Position numbers and translations under genes: made by a program. Shown here piece after piece: positions 31,607 to 40,914 of a stretch of DNA of 64,000 nucleotides (within the stretch, counting starts at the first letter, position 1; the number at the start of each line of letters is the position of its first letter). The notes beneath the pieces were generated by a model. It saw nothing but the letters and a program-made list of their open reading frames with translations, was not told the origin of the DNA and did not search any database. Origin of the DNA: Sphingomonas sp. QA11 (GTDB taxonomy: Bacteria; Pseudomonadota; Alphaproteobacteria; Sphingomonadales; Sphingomonadaceae); the NCBI RefSeq assembly GCF_028473665.1, contig NZ_CP098774.1, positions 744,001-808,000 on the forward strand. Reading direction: 5' to 3'.

Positions 31607-33445
31607 TTATGCGCCCGTCTTCCCGCCGCCGCAGCCATTGGTCGTGTCGGGGTTGGCCGTGCCGCCCGGGACCGGGGTGCTCTGGATCCAGAGCTTGAGA
31701 TCGCCCAGGCGCTGGCTGAGTGCCGTCTCGTTGGAGTCCGTCAGGAACGTCTCGACGATCGCGTGGCTCCACGGGGTATTCGTCGCGCCGATGTTCGAGT
31801 TCGTGACAAGGGTCCTGACGACGCCGGTGCGGTCGGCGTTCTGGTAGTCGCGCGTCACCCCATTGGTGTTCCATCCAAGGAAGTTGACGACGTGCTCGCG
31901 GTTCTTCGACGTATAGCAGGTGTTGCCGAGGAACTGCGTGGTTCCGACGATCGGGTAGCCCGTCTGCGGATCAGCCAGGGTGACCGACTGTGTGGCCGAC
32001 GTGGTGTACAGCACGTCATACCATGCAAACGGGTTCTGGCGCTTGGCGACGATGTTCGCGCCGCCCGCGGGATTGCGCACGAGACGATCGTCCGTGTTCG
32101 TGTAAACACCGGTGGTCGGATCAGCTTCCGGCGGCCGGATTGCATTCAGGGCGCTGCTGCCGTTGACCGCGCTCGGCATATTGAAGGCGCCCGAGCTGGG
32201 CAGAACACGCAACGCTGCAGCGAACAGGGTCGGCGATCCGGTGGGCGAGTTCACGATGAAATCGCTGGCGATATAGCCGATCTTGCCGTTGAGCTTCACA
32301 AGCGGATTGGTGGTGGTCGAGTAGTCGGGCGCGAGGTTGATCGCGTCGCGTACAAGTCCGCTGCCAATGGCCACGAGGAAGCGACCGCTGCCCTGGTTGC
32401 CGACCGGGGTTGCGGGGCTTCCACCGGTTACGTTCAGGCTCGTGATCGCAGTGCCGTTGAAATACTGGTTGCTGATCAGGTTGGTCGTGCCGGCGACCGG
32501 GTCGGTGGACGCCGCCTGGAGGGCGGTGTCGGGGCGCACCACGCCGAAGTCGGGGCTCGCCGCCCCGGCCGTTGCGCGATTGTAGGGCAGCGATTCGGCG
32601 TTCGCGGTATATTTGTTGGTGATGCCCGTCAGGCCGTTGCACTGTGCTGCCAGGGCGCGCGTGAAGATGTCAGTGGTACCCGACTTTTCAAGACGGCCGA
32701 CCATACGGATCGGAACGCCGTCCTGCGTCCAGCGGGTCGAGGTGTCGTTCGTCGTATCCTGCAGCGTGAAGCTGCCATTCTGCGCGGCGAAGCGCGAGTC
32801 ATTGAAGTTGGTGATGTCGCCGTTGAAGATGCCGCAATAGAGTTCGCGGGTCAGACGGAGGCCACCGGCGGTGACGCTGTTGATCGCCTGAGGGAAGTTC
32901 ACGCGGAACCGCATGTCGACGCCCGAGGCGTTCTGGCCGTAAACGGGGTTGTAGGCGATCGCGACCGGCAGGATGTATTTGGGGAACATGATCCCCGCGC
33001 CAGCCGTCGGCTTTACGTTCGTGTTGTAGGTGTTCAGGTCGCTGAGCGTGATCGACGAATCCGCGAAGGCGAACTGGACATGGCTCCAGGTACCCTGCGA
33101 GTTGGGCAGGCTGGCAACAGGCCATTGATTGGTGAAATTGCGCCACTGCTGACGACCGAAGCCGGAGCCTTCGGATTCATAAAGCAGATCGAAATTCGGC
33201 TGCAGTGCGGGCGAGCAGGTGGTCCCCTTGATGCAGTTCTTCTCTTGAAGGACGACATTGACGACGGAGCTGGCGCCCGTGACAAGAAGCGCGAACTGCT
33301 GGTTGCCGGCGGTATCGGTGCCGTTGCCGACGGTCGGAGTCTGCCCCGGTGTCGCCGCGATCAGGGTCTGCGCCGAAGCGGCGGATGTGATGAGCGCCGC
33401 GCTGGCGACGGTCGCCAGCAGAAGCGCGGTTTTGAAACGCGTCAT
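31607..33445 (-). CDS. large PstS/PBP-like secreted protein
   Basis: A 612-residue protein with a clear signal peptide (MTRFKTALLLATVASAALIT, ending ASAQ). It resembles periplasmic phosphate-binding proteins: the anion-contact loops appear as ESEGSGFGRQQW and RLEKSGTTDIFTRAL, and the GKIGYIASDF strand fits the usual 'GAIGYV' region. It is about twice the usual PstS length, with insertions and six or more Cys residues. No pstCAB transporter is present. Its promoter faces a type II secretion operon. In Pseudomonas, phosphate-binding DING/PstS-like proteins are exported by the Hxc T2SS, so this is a candidate substrate of the adjacent system (inference). Confidence 0.75.
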   Translation of the reverse strand: MTRFKTALLLATVASAALITSAASAQTLIAATPGQTPTVGNGTDTAGNQQFALLVTGASSVVNVVLQEKNCIKGTTCSPALQPNFDLLYESEGSGFGRQQWRNFTNQWPVASLPNSQGTWSHVQFAFADSSITLSDLNTYNTNVKPTAGAGIMFPKYILPVAIAYNPVYGQNASGVDMRFRVNFPQAINSVTAGGLRLTRELYCGIFNGDITNFNDSRFAAQNGSFTLQDTTNDTSTRWTQDGVPIRMVGRLEKSGTTDIFTRALAAQCNGLTGITNKYTANAESLPYNRATAGAASPDFGVVRPDTALQAASTDPVAGTTNLISNQYFNGTAITSLNVTGGSPATPVGNQGSGRFLVAIGSGLVRDAINLAPDYSTTTNPLVKLNGKIGYIASDFIVNSPTGSPTLFAAALRVLPSSGAFNMPSAVNGSSALNAIRPPEADPTTGVYTNTDDRLVRNPAGGANIVAKRQNPFAWYDVLYTTSATQSVTLADPQTGYPIVGTTQFLGNTCYTSKNREHVVNFLGWNTNGVTRDYQNADRTGVVRTLVTNSNIGATNTPWSHAIVETFLTDSNETALSQRLGDLKLWIQSTPVPGGTANPDTTNGCGGGKTGA

Positions 33446-33515
33446 GAGTGTTCTCCTGTTTGGTAGAATTGGTCTTCAGAAAGAATTGTGTTAAATTTAG
33501 CTTGCACGATTCCAT

Positions 33516-33537
33516 CTGCCACGGAGATTCGTGGCAG
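33516..33537 (-). promoter_or_regulatory. inverted repeat in the pstS-like gene leader
   Basis: CTGCCACG (33516-33523) and CGTGGCAG (33530-33537) form a perfect 8-bp dyad with a 6-base loop, about 70 bp upstream of the pstS-like start. It could be an operator or an mRNA 5' stem. Confidence 0.45.
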
Positions 33538-33820
33538 TAATCTTCTTCAGATTTTGGGTCACGCAAAGTCCAATCGCCATTTCACAAGAAATGGAGAGGA
33601 CCCTCGTTCAACACAAACCACCAACATGCGACGTGACGATGCTATCGTCCATCGAAGTTGGCCCGTCCAATACGGGTAACACGCATGCACATTGAATGCA
33701 GAGTGTTTTGTTTTGTCGGATTTTCGACTCGAAGCTTTACCGACGCTGAATAGCTATCGGTGTAAAGTTACATTTTTGTGATGATGCGCTTAAATATAAT
33801 ATGGTTATCATAAATAAATC

Positions 33821-33863
33821 AGAACCATTGTGGTTTATTCGAATAAATATTCGAACTGGTTCT
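33821..33863. promoter_or_regulatory. overlapping dyads upstream of gspE
   Basis: A perfect palindrome TTCGAATAAATATTCGAA (33838-33855) sits inside a wider pair AGAACCA (33821-33827) and TGGTTCT (33857-33863). The region is about 110 bp before the gspE start. It is a candidate regulator-binding site controlling the T2SS operon. Confidence 0.4.
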
Positions 33864-33970
33864 ATTTTTGATGCCATTGAACTGTAGCAATATTTGAATA
33901 TGCTACATTTGTATTTGGTAATGGCGGAACTGTTCCTCCCGATTCGGGCGGGCGCGGGCATAGGAGGTAC

Positions 33971-35734
33971 GTGGGCACCGATAGCATTTCCCGCGCCGCA
34001 AATATTGGAAGTTCCTGGCATAAAATGGAGGAGCTTGCGGATTGGCCCGGTACGCATGACGAGGCTTCGATTCCGGCGGGTTTCGAGGGGATGTTTCGTG
34101 CGCGCGCACTCCTGCCGGAAGAGGGCTTGCAGCGTGCCCTGCTGATCGAGCGGGAGACCGGGGAGCGGCTCGACGCAGTCGTCACGCGACTCGGTCTGCT
34201 ATCCGAAGATCGGCTCGCTGCCGAGATGGCGACGCACACGGGACTGCCAGTCATTGGCTCGAATGGGATGCCCGCGCAGCCGGTGGATGGACCCGATGTC
34301 TCGATCGCCTTCCTGCGTGACATGCGGGCCCTGCCGATCGCGGCGGATGATAAATCGGTGAGCATTGCAGTCTGCAATCCGTTCGATCCCTTTGTCGAAC
34401 GGGCTTTCGGCTTCCTGTTTCGGCGTCGGGTCGAGCGGGTCATCGCGCGGTCAAGCGACATCGATGCGGCCATCGAGCGCCTTTACCATGGTCGTGGCAC
34501 CGTTTCGGACGAGACCGATTCGGAAATTGACGGCGACGACCTCGAACGCCTGAAAGACCTGGTAAGCGACGCGCCGGTTATCCGGGCGGTCAATCGCCTG
34601 ATCGCGCGCGCTTCAGACGATCGTGCTTCCGACATTCATATCGAGCCGAGCGATGACGGCCTGGCGATCCGTTTCCGGGTCGACGGGATGTTGCGCGACG
34701 CCGGGAAGCTGCCGGTCGCGATGCGCGCGCCACTCGTCTCGCGGATCAAGGTAATGGCCGGGCTCAATATCGCCGAGCGCCGGTTACCGCAGGATGGCCG
34801 GCTGCGCATCTCGGTGCGCGGCAACGAAATCGATCTGCGCGTCGCGACTGCCCCGTCAATCCATGGCGAGAGCGTTGTGATGCGGATTCTCGACAGATCG
34901 CAACTCGCGCTCGATTTTACGGTCCTCGGCTTCGACGTGGAACTCGCGGGGCGGATACGGGAGGCGATCGCTCGGCCACACGGGATCGTTCTTGTCACAG
35001 GCCCGACCGGTAGCGGCAAGACCACGACACTCTATGCCGCGCTTGCCGAACTCAACGCCCCAGATCGTAAGCTGCTCACGGTTGAGGACCCGATTGAATA
35101 TCGCCTCCCCGGGGTGATCCAGACTCAGGTCAATCCGGCGATCGGGTTCACTTTCGGCACGGCGCTGCGCTCCTTCCTGCGGCAGGATCCCGACGTGATG
35201 ATGGTGGGTGAGATTCGCGACACCGAGACCGCTCAGATCGCGGTCCAGGCAGCGCTCACCGGTCATATGATCCTCTCGACCCTGCATACCAACACTGCCG
35301 CGGGCGCCATCTCGCGCTTGCTCGACATGGGGGTGGAGCCGTTTCTGCTGGGCTCGGTGCTGACGGGAGTCCTGGCGCAGAGGCTTGTACGCCGCCTCTG
35401 CATGGAGTGCCGGGTTGCGTATGACCCCGTCGGAGAGGCGCCCGATATCCTGCGTCCGCTCATCCGGGCGCAGAATGTCGACCGTCTCTACCATGCGGGA
35501 GGCTGCGGGCGCTGCGGCGGGAGCGGCTATGCGGGACGTGTCGCGATCCTGGAATTCTTACGCGTCGATCAACAGGTTTCCCGGCTGGTCCTGCGTCGTG
35601 CCGACTTGCCCGATATCGTTGCCGCGGGTGAGGCGGGCGGCATGCGCAGCCTCGCTGCGGATGGCATCGCCAAGGCCGCCGCCGGTCTCACGACCATCGA
35701 GGAAGTGCTGCGCGTCGCGAGCGGGGACAATTGA
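33971..35734 (+). CDS. gspE: type II secretion ATPase GspE
   Basis: A 587-residue cytoplasmic ATPase that powers pseudopilus assembly. Its N-terminal T2SSE_N part (about 35-180) is followed by the ATPase core with Walker A GPTGSGKT (344-351), the Asp box, Walker B DPDVMMVGEIRD and the His box (TGHMILSTLHTN). A tetracysteine zinc motif, CMEC then CGRC, lies in the C-terminal part, as in GspE. The GTG start at 33971 follows a strong TAGGAGGT ribosome site. It is the first gene of an operon whose members nearly all overlap by 1-4 bases. Confidence 0.95.
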   Translation: MGTDSISRAANIGSSWHKMEELADWPGTHDEASIPAGFEGMFRARALLPEEGLQRALLIERETGERLDAVVTRLGLLSEDRLAAEMATHTGLPVIGSNGMPAQPVDGPDVSIAFLRDMRALPIAADDKSVSIAVCNPFDPFVERAFGFLFRRRVERVIARSSDIDAAIERLYHGRGTVSDETDSEIDGDDLERLKDLVSDAPVIRAVNRLIARASDDRASDIHIEPSDDGLAIRFRVDGMLRDAGKLPVAMRAPLVSRIKVMAGLNIAERRLPQDGRLRISVRGNEIDLRVATAPSIHGESVVMRILDRSQLALDFTVLGFDVELAGRIREAIARPHGIVLVTGPTGSGKTTTLYAALAELNAPDRKLLTVEDPIEYRLPGVIQTQVNPAIGFTFGTALRSFLRQDPDVMMVGEIRDTETAQIAVQAALTGHMILSTLHTNTAAGAISRLLDMGVEPFLLGSVLTGVLAQRLVRRLCMECRVAYDPVGEAPDILRPLIRAQNVDRLYHAGGCGRCGGSGYAGRVAILEFLRVDQQVSRLVLRRADLPDIVAAGEAGGMRSLAADGIAKAAAGLTTIEEVLRVASGDN

Positions 35735-36945
35735 TGGCGACGTTCCAATATCGTGCCGTCAAGCTGGATGGATCGGCATTGTCCGGCCAGATAGACGCGT
35801 CGGATCGCAACGAGGCGGTCGCCAGCCTGCGCCGCACGGGCGCGACGCCGGTTGAGCTGGTCATTGCCACCCCCGCGAAAACCGGAAGACGGCGCCAGGC
35901 AACATCGAGGAGCAGGGCAGCCGCGGCGGCCAGCATCAGCGAGCTCGCAGTGCTTCTCGATGCCGGACTTCAGCTCGATCGCGCGCTCCTGCTTGCCGTC
36001 GAGAATATCGAGGACAAGGGCGTTTCCATCCATCTGGCGGAGATCCTGCGCGACGTGCGCGAGGGCATTCCCCTCTCTCGCGCCATGGCGCAAAAGCCCG
36101 AATTATTCTCCGCGACGGCCGTCGCGATGGCTGAGGCAGGCGAAGCGAACGGTCGTCTCGGCGAAGCGCTGGCGCGGCTCGCCGAGGCACTCGAACAGGA
36201 GGCCGAACTCCGACGCCTCGTCATATCGTCGATGATCTACCCGATCGCGCTGCTGATCATCGCGGTCGGTGTCGTGCTGCTGATGCTGCTGTTCGTCGTG
36301 CCGCAGTTCGAGAGCATGTTCGCAAGCACGACGCAGAAGCTGCCGACCGCGACCGTCGTGGTGATGAGCGCCAGCAGGCTGTTGCGGTACTATGGCCTCG
36401 CCATGCTTTTCCTGTTGGGCGTGGCGGGTTTCCTCCTGGCGATGGCGTTGCGCCAGCCAGCGGTGCGTCTCGCGCGCGATCGGCTGGTCTTGTCGTTGCC
36501 ATTGCTCGGTGAGTTGATCAGGCGAATCGAGACGGCACGGTTCGCCCGCACATTAGGTGCCCTGATCGAAGGAGAAGTGGCGCTTCCCGTCGCGATCGCG
36601 CTCGCGCAACGGACGATCTCGAACCGGGTGCTCGGCCGGGCGATCGGCCGCGTCGCGGACGGCGTCAAGGAGGGTGGGGGACTGACCGCTCCGCTTGCGG
36701 CTTCGGGGGTGCTGCCCCGGCTTGCGATCGGCTTCCTTCGCACCGGTGAGGAGACCTCGCAGCTGGGCATGATGCTGACCCGCTTGGCCGATGTCCTCGA
36801 CCGCGACGTCCGTACCCGGCTCGAGCGGCTCATCGGCATCCTGACCCCCCTGATCACTGTCGTGCTCGGCGCGACGGTGGCCTCGATCATCGCCTCGATC
36901 ATGTCGGCGATCCTCGGGTTCAACGACCTGGCGCTGGCCTCATGA
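35734..36945 (+). CDS. gspF: type II secretion inner-membrane platform protein GspF
   Basis: A 403-residue membrane protein. It starts with the GspF-typical MATFQYRAVKLDGSALSGQI, followed by two T2SSF domains with LLDAGLQLDRALLLAVENIE and FARTLGALIEGEVALPVAIA, and three membrane spans, the last near the C-terminus (LITVVLGATVASIIASIMSA). It is the platform that connects the ATPase to the pseudopilus. Its ATG overlaps the gspE stop (TGATG). Confidence 0.95.
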   Translation: MATFQYRAVKLDGSALSGQIDASDRNEAVASLRRTGATPVELVIATPAKTGRRRQATSRSRAAAAASISELAVLLDAGLQLDRALLLAVENIEDKGVSIHLAEILRDVREGIPLSRAMAQKPELFSATAVAMAEAGEANGRLGEALARLAEALEQEAELRRLVISSMIYPIALLIIAVGVVLLMLLFVVPQFESMFASTTQKLPTATVVVMSASRLLRYYGLAMLFLLGVAGFLLAMALRQPAVRLARDRLVLSLPLLGELIRRIETARFARTLGALIEGEVALPVAIALAQRTISNRVLGRAIGRVADGVKEGGGLTAPLAASGVLPRLAIGFLRTGEETSQLGMMLTRLADVLDRDVRTRLERLIGILTPLITVVLGATVASIIASIMSAILGFNDLALAS

Positions 36946-37382
36946 AGAAAGACGTGGATATGGAGACGAAACACCCGAGGGAAGCGGGCTTCACGCTCCT
37001 CGAACTGCTGGTTGTTCTCGCAATCCTGGGATTGCTTGCCGCCATCGTCGGCCCCCAGGTCATCCGATATCTTGATAGCTCCAAGTCGCAATCCGCGCGG
37101 GTGCAGGCCAAGAATATCGTCGCCGCTCTCAACCTCTTCAAGCTGGATGCCTCGCGCTATCCTACTCAGGAGGAAGGTGTCCAGGCGCTGGTGAAGGCGC
37201 CGGCCAACATGCCGAACTGGAACGGGCCGTATCTTCCGCAGGACTCGGCGATCGTGGATCCCTGGGGCCGAACCTATCTGATGAAGGTCCCGGGAGAGCA
37301 TGGCGAAGTCGATGTCTACAGCCTTGGCTCGGATGGGCAGCCCGGCGGCACGGGTGAGGCGCGGGATGTCGGTAGCTGGTGA
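36942..37382 (+). CDS. gspG: major pseudopilin GspG
   Basis: A 146-residue protein with the prepilin cleavage site G|FTLLELLVVLAILGLLAAIV, including Glu5 of the mature chain. The calcium-site region near the C-terminus (DPWGRTYLMKVPGEHGEVDV, SLGSDGQPGGTGE) is typical of GspG. The start overlaps the gspF stop by four bases. Confidence 0.95.
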   Translation: MKKDVDMETKHPREAGFTLLELLVVLAILGLLAAIVGPQVIRYLDSSKSQSARVQAKNIVAALNLFKLDASRYPTQEEGVQALVKAPANMPNWNGPYLPQDSAIVDPWGRTYLMKVPGEHGEVDVYSLGSDGQPGGTGEARDVGSW

Positions 37383-37803
37383 ACCCGTAAAATTGCGGCT
37401 GATCGGCAGTGATGGCTTCACTCTTCTTGAGATGCTTGTGATCATCGCCATTCTTTCCCTCATCGCCGGGGTCATCTTCCCCTCCGTCGATAGAGCGATG
37501 CGCCGGCAGGCGTTCGTCGAAGCGGCCACCCGGTTCGAAGGGGCTGTTCGTGCCGCGCGCGCGCAGGCGATCAGGAGCGGGAGCGTGGTGTGGTTTGCCC
37601 TGTCTGCGGACCGTCATGGCTTCGGCTCTCGCGGAGAGACGGATTTTCTGCCCGAGAATATTGTCGCGAACCTTCCTGATGGTCCGCTTGGCTTTTTCGC
37701 CGATGGCAGTGCCACGGGGGGCAGAATCGCGATTGCCGAGGATCGCTGGTCCCGGCGCTGGTATGTTCGTCCGTCGACCGGCGCGATCGAGCGCATTCAA
37801 TGA
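37366..37803 (+). CDS. gspH: minor pseudopilin GspH
   Basis: A 145-residue protein with prepilin motif G|FTLLEMLVIIAILSLIAGVI and a GspH-like beta domain (RAARAQAIRSGSVVWFALSA). The chosen ATG overlaps the end of gspG by 17 bases. It is part of the pseudopilus tip set with GspI, J and K. Confidence 0.88.
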   Translation: MSVAGEPVKLRLIGSDGFTLLEMLVIIAILSLIAGVIFPSVDRAMRRQAFVEAATRFEGAVRAARAQAIRSGSVVWFALSADRHGFGSRGETDFLPENIVANLPDGPLGFFADGSATGGRIAIAEDRWSRRWYVRPSTGAIERIQ

Positions 37804-38174
37804 TCGCGCGGGATTCCGAAACAGGCTTCAGCCTTGTCGAAACGCTCGTCGCGCTCGCAGTGATCGCCGGGATGGCCGGCATTCTCTTCGAAGCCGTCGC
37901 GGCCAATGCGCAGGCCGCATCCGGTCTGGCCAGGCGACGCGAGGCTGTGATGCTTGCACAGTCCTTGCTGGCGCAGGCCGCGATGCCGCCTGGCCCGGGC
38001 GAACTCGCCGAGAAGGGAGAATGGAATGGTCTCGCGTGGCGCTTCAGCCGCCGGCCAATTGCCGTCGGCGCGCGAGACAGCGGTCTGCCGCTGGAGGAGG
38101 TGCGCATCGACGTCATCGCCCAGCCGGGCGGTCGCCGCCTCGTAAGCGTCCGCACCTTGCGGCTGGATCGGTGA
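37800..38174 (+). CDS. gspI: minor pseudopilin GspI
   Basis: A 124-residue protein with prepilin motif G|FSLVETLVALAVIAGMAGIL and the GspI-type C-terminal part (WRFSRRP, LEEVRIDV). Its ATG overlaps the gspH stop. Confidence 0.9.
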   Translation: MIARDSETGFSLVETLVALAVIAGMAGILFEAVAANAQAASGLARRREAVMLAQSLLAQAAMPPGPGELAEKGEWNGLAWRFSRRPIAVGARDSGLPLEEVRIDVIAQPGGRRLVSVRTLRLDR

Positions 38175-38875
38175 GCAACGTGGCAGGCCGTCGATCTCAG
38201 CATCCGTCCGTCCGTGATGGAGCCGCAGGCTTCACGCTGATCGAACTGCTGGTCAGTCTGGCGTTGATGGGCATGGCTGCCGCCCTGCTGCTGCAGGGAC
38301 TGGCGATGGCAGGCGTGGTCGCGCAACGGGAGCGCGCGAGCATCTCCGGCCTGGAAGAGGTGATCGCCGCGCAGCGCCTCCTGCGCAGCGGGATAGAGCG
38401 GCTGCGCCCGGTCACCCGTTCCGACTCCGCGTTGCCGATCGTGGAATTGCGTGGGACGGCGGGCATCCTGACGTTCGTCGGACCTCCGCTTGATCGAATG
38501 GCACCCGATGCGCTGCAGCGTTTCCGACTTACCCGGACAGCAAGTGGTGACCTGGTTCTCTATAGTGCGAGCATCAGGAAAATTGACCTTGATCGCGACG
38601 GATCTGATCTGATCGGGTGGACGCCGAATACACTGCTGCGCGGTGTAAGGGACCTTTCGATCAGCTATTTGGGGCCAGCGCGGGCCGGGCTAGATCGTGG
38701 CTGGCAGGATCGCTGGTGGGATCGGCCGCAGCCGCCGGAACTCATCCGTATCCGGATTGAATTTGCTGGCCGGGATCGGCGCAAATGGCCCGACCTGATC
38801 GTTCGCCCGAGGGCGACCACGAATGCTGCCTGCAGGATCGACGCACTGACTGGCCGTTGTGGAGGAGAGTCGTGA
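38171..38875 (+). CDS. gspJ: minor pseudopilin GspJ
   Basis: A 234-residue protein with prepilin motif G|FTLIELLVSLALMGMAAALL at about residue 18 and the larger GspJ-like C-terminal domain (LLRGVRDLSISYLG, PPELIRIRIEF). The GTG start at 38171 overlaps the gspI stop (GTGA). Confidence 0.9.
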   Translation: MSNVAGRRSQHPSVRDGAAGFTLIELLVSLALMGMAAALLLQGLAMAGVVAQRERASISGLEEVIAAQRLLRSGIERLRPVTRSDSALPIVELRGTAGILTFVGPPLDRMAPDALQRFRLTRTASGDLVLYSASIRKIDLDRDGSDLIGWTPNTLLRGVRDLSISYLGPARAGLDRGWQDRWWDRPQPPELIRIRIEFAGRDRRKWPDLIVRPRATTNAACRIDALTGRCGGES

Positions 38876-39897
38876 GTGGTCGCGGCATCCTCGACGCCGA
38901 CATGCACATGATCGGCAACTGGCTGGTTCAGGGATGGCGCTGGTGGGTCGGGGAACTGCGGAACCTCGTTCCAGAGCGCTTGCGTCGCAGTCGCGGCGAC
39001 AGGTTGCCGCGGCTCATATTCGCGGAAGACGGGCTGTCGCCTGAAAGGGGGGGCGAGAAGAGCGCACGCCCGGGTTCCTGGTCAGGCGTGCGTGCGACCA
39101 TTGGCCTGCCGCGCCAGCTCTGCCTCACCCGCTATGTCGAACGGCCCACGCTCAATGCGAGGGATTTACAGCACATGCTGACGCTCGAAGGGGACATGCT
39201 GCTGCCGTTCCCGGCCGGCACGATGCTCGTGACCGGACGCGCGCTGGATGTCGCTGGAAGCTCGGGCAGGATGAGGATCGAGGTCGCGGGACTGCCGTTG
39301 GATACCGCGAACGAAATCGCGGAGACTGTCGCGGCTACGGGCGTGCTCGCCGTACATGTGGTGATGCAGGAGCCACATGGCTCCTTGCCGCCAATCGACT
39401 TTGCGCCGTCGATGCGCGCGGCCGGGTTGATCCCCAAACCGCGCAATGCGACGCCGCTGGTCTGGTCACTGGTCGGGTTTCTGGTCGTCCTCAATCTCGC
39501 GACGCTCATCTGGCGCGACACCGCATCGGTCGCCCGGCTCGAGCAGATCGTTCGGGAGCAGCAGCCGGCAGTGGCGGTTGCTGAGACCATCATGCGGCGC
39601 ACCCAGCGTGATCAGGCGCTTGTCGCGCGCTCGCTGGCATCGCGGCGGCGCCATGATGCTCTGGGCACCCTCGCCGCGGTCAGCGATGCCCTTCCTGACG
39701 GAGCCTGGCTCCAGCGCTATGTGTGGGATGGGCCGACACTGAGGCTTACCGGCTACCGGCCGGCCAGGAGCGATGTCGGGACAGCGCTGCGTCGCGCGGG
39801 ACGGTTTTCCGAGGTCCGCTCGATGACCGATGAAACTCAGGCGACCGTACCGGCAGGCGATCCGTTCGACATCAGCGCCAGGATCGCGCCACGATGA
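38872..39897 (+). CDS. gspL: type II secretion protein GspL
   Basis: A 341-residue bitopic protein. A cytoplasmic actin-like part with weak similarity precedes one membrane span at about residues 200-218 (LVWSLVGFLVVLNLATLIW). The periplasmic ferredoxin-like domain (LGTLAAVSDALPDGAWLQRY, LRLTGYRPARSDVGTALRRA) is PilN/GspL-like. GspL recruits GspE to the membrane. The GTG start overlaps gspJ and follows GGAGGAGAG. The sequence is divergent, so identity rests on topology, the C-terminal domain and operon position. Confidence 0.82.
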   Translation: MSGRGILDADMHMIGNWLVQGWRWWVGELRNLVPERLRRSRGDRLPRLIFAEDGLSPERGGEKSARPGSWSGVRATIGLPRQLCLTRYVERPTLNARDLQHMLTLEGDMLLPFPAGTMLVTGRALDVAGSSGRMRIEVAGLPLDTANEIAETVAATGVLAVHVVMQEPHGSLPPIDFAPSMRAAGLIPKPRNATPLVWSLVGFLVVLNLATLIWRDTASVARLEQIVREQQPAVAVAETIMRRTQRDQALVARSLASRRRHDALGTLAAVSDALPDGAWLQRYVWDGPTLRLTGYRPARSDVGTALRRAGRFSEVRSMTDETQATVPAGDPFDISARIAPR

Positions 39898-40448
39898 TGC
39901 GGACGATGTCCCTTCGGGAGCGGCGTCTGGTGGCGCTGCTGATCCTCACCGCGCTGGTCGCGCTGGTCCATTTGGCGATCGTGTCGCCGATCGTCGGCGG
40001 CTTTGCCACGCGTACGGAACGGCGAGAGGCGTTGACCCTGCGGTATGCCCACAACCTGCGCACCATTGGATCGATTCCGCGGCTGCGTCGGAGGGCTGAG
40101 CAGCAACGGGACTCCATTGGCGCATTCGTGATCGAGGCGCGCAATGTGGAAGCCGGTCGCGAAGTCCTGAAAGAGCGTCTCCAGCATACGATCGAGCACG
40201 CCGGAGGAGAGTTCCGGGAGGGCGGTGATGGGGAAGGGCAGCCGGGCTGGGCCCGTGCCCGAGCCTCCGCCCGAATGACTCTGCCACAACTGACGGCGAC
40301 GCTCGACCAGTTGCAGAACAGTTCGCCCTGGCTGGTCATCGAAACACTCTCGGTGGCTGCCAATGACGCGCTTGTGACGGGCCAATCCTCAACCATGGAT
40401 GTGCAAATTGAAGTTTCAGTTCCCCTCCGCCCTGCCACCGTTCGATAG
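39894..40448 (+). CDS. gspM: type II secretion protein GspM
   Basis: A 184-residue bitopic protein with one span near residues 11-33 (LVALLILTALVALVHLAIVS) and a periplasmic ferredoxin-like domain (MTLPQLTATLDQLQNSSPWL, VIETLSVAAND). The position directly after gspL and the overlap of starts and stops match GspM, the partner of GspL. Confidence 0.85.
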   Translation: MMRTMSLRERRLVALLILTALVALVHLAIVSPIVGGFATRTERREALTLRYAHNLRTIGSIPRLRRRAEQQRDSIGAFVIEARNVEAGREVLKERLQHTIEHAGGEFREGGDGEGQPGWARARASARMTLPQLTATLDQLQNSSPWLVIETLSVAANDALVTGQSSTMDVQIEVSVPLRPATVR

Positions 40449-40914
40449 CACGGCGCGCCTGCCGCTCATGCTGGCGGTGCTGCTGTCGGCGGCGTTCGCC
40501 TTCCAGTTGCTGGCTGTCGACGACCTTGATCTGCCCGCTGCCGGTCCGATTGGCGGTTCGCGGGCGATCAGCGCCGCCGGGCCCGGTGTCGTATCCGCAA
40601 GGGGTGGCGCCGCCATTCTGGCGCGATCGATGTTCGCTCCCTCGCGCGCTCCGGTGGGCAATCCCGGTGCCGGTGCCATCGGCGGAGTCACGGTCGTCGG
40701 CTCGGTTCGGATCGGGAGCACTGTTTTTGTGGTGGTCCAGGGCCCGGGCAATCGGATCGCGAATGTGCGGCTCGGCGGAAAGGTCGGAGAATGGCGGCTG
40801 CGGGCCATTCGCGCAACCGATGCGCTGCTCGTGCGCGGTGAGGAGAAAATTACCGTCCCATTCGGTGCGAGGGAACCCCTCTCCACGACTGCGGCCGTAA
40901 CGGGGAACCAGTGA
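40399..40914 (+). CDS. GspC/GspN-type HR-domain protein
   Basis: A 171-residue protein with one membrane span at about residues 21-40 (LPLMLAVLLSAAFAFQLLAV) and a C-terminal domain resembling the homology region of GspC (VTVVGSVRIGSTVFVVVQGP, NVRLGGKVGEWRLRAI). There is no PDZ or coiled-coil domain after it, so it is shorter than classical GspC. It occupies the place of xpsN in Xanthomonas operons, between gspM and gspD. GspC/XpsN links the inner-membrane platform to the secretin. The start at 40399 overlaps gspM by 50 bases; an ATG at 40468 is possible but would cut into the membrane span. Confidence 0.75.
   Translation: MCKLKFQFPSALPPFDSTARLPLMLAVLLSAAFAFQLLAVDDLDLPAAGPIGGSRAISAAGPGVVSARGGAAILARSMFAPSRAPVGNPGAGAIGGVTVVGSVRIGSTVFVVVQGPGNRIANVRLGGKVGEWRLRAIRATDALLVRGEEKITVPFGAREPLSTTAAVTGNQ

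Larger units (their letters stand above)
33446..33970. other. divergent control region between pstS-like gene and T2SS operon
   Basis: 525 bp, strongly AT-rich at about 33690-33910, with no gene seen. It holds a hairpin near the pstS-like leader and overlapping dyads before gspE, listed separately. I did not find a clear Pho box (CTGTCAT direct repeat). Confidence 0.6.

Noticed and set aside
31553..33466. Plus-strand open frame (637 codons) opposite the pstS-like gene
   Set aside because: Its product looks protein-like in length but has no domain, while the minus strand has a signal peptide and anion-binding loops. The plus frame is the shadow.
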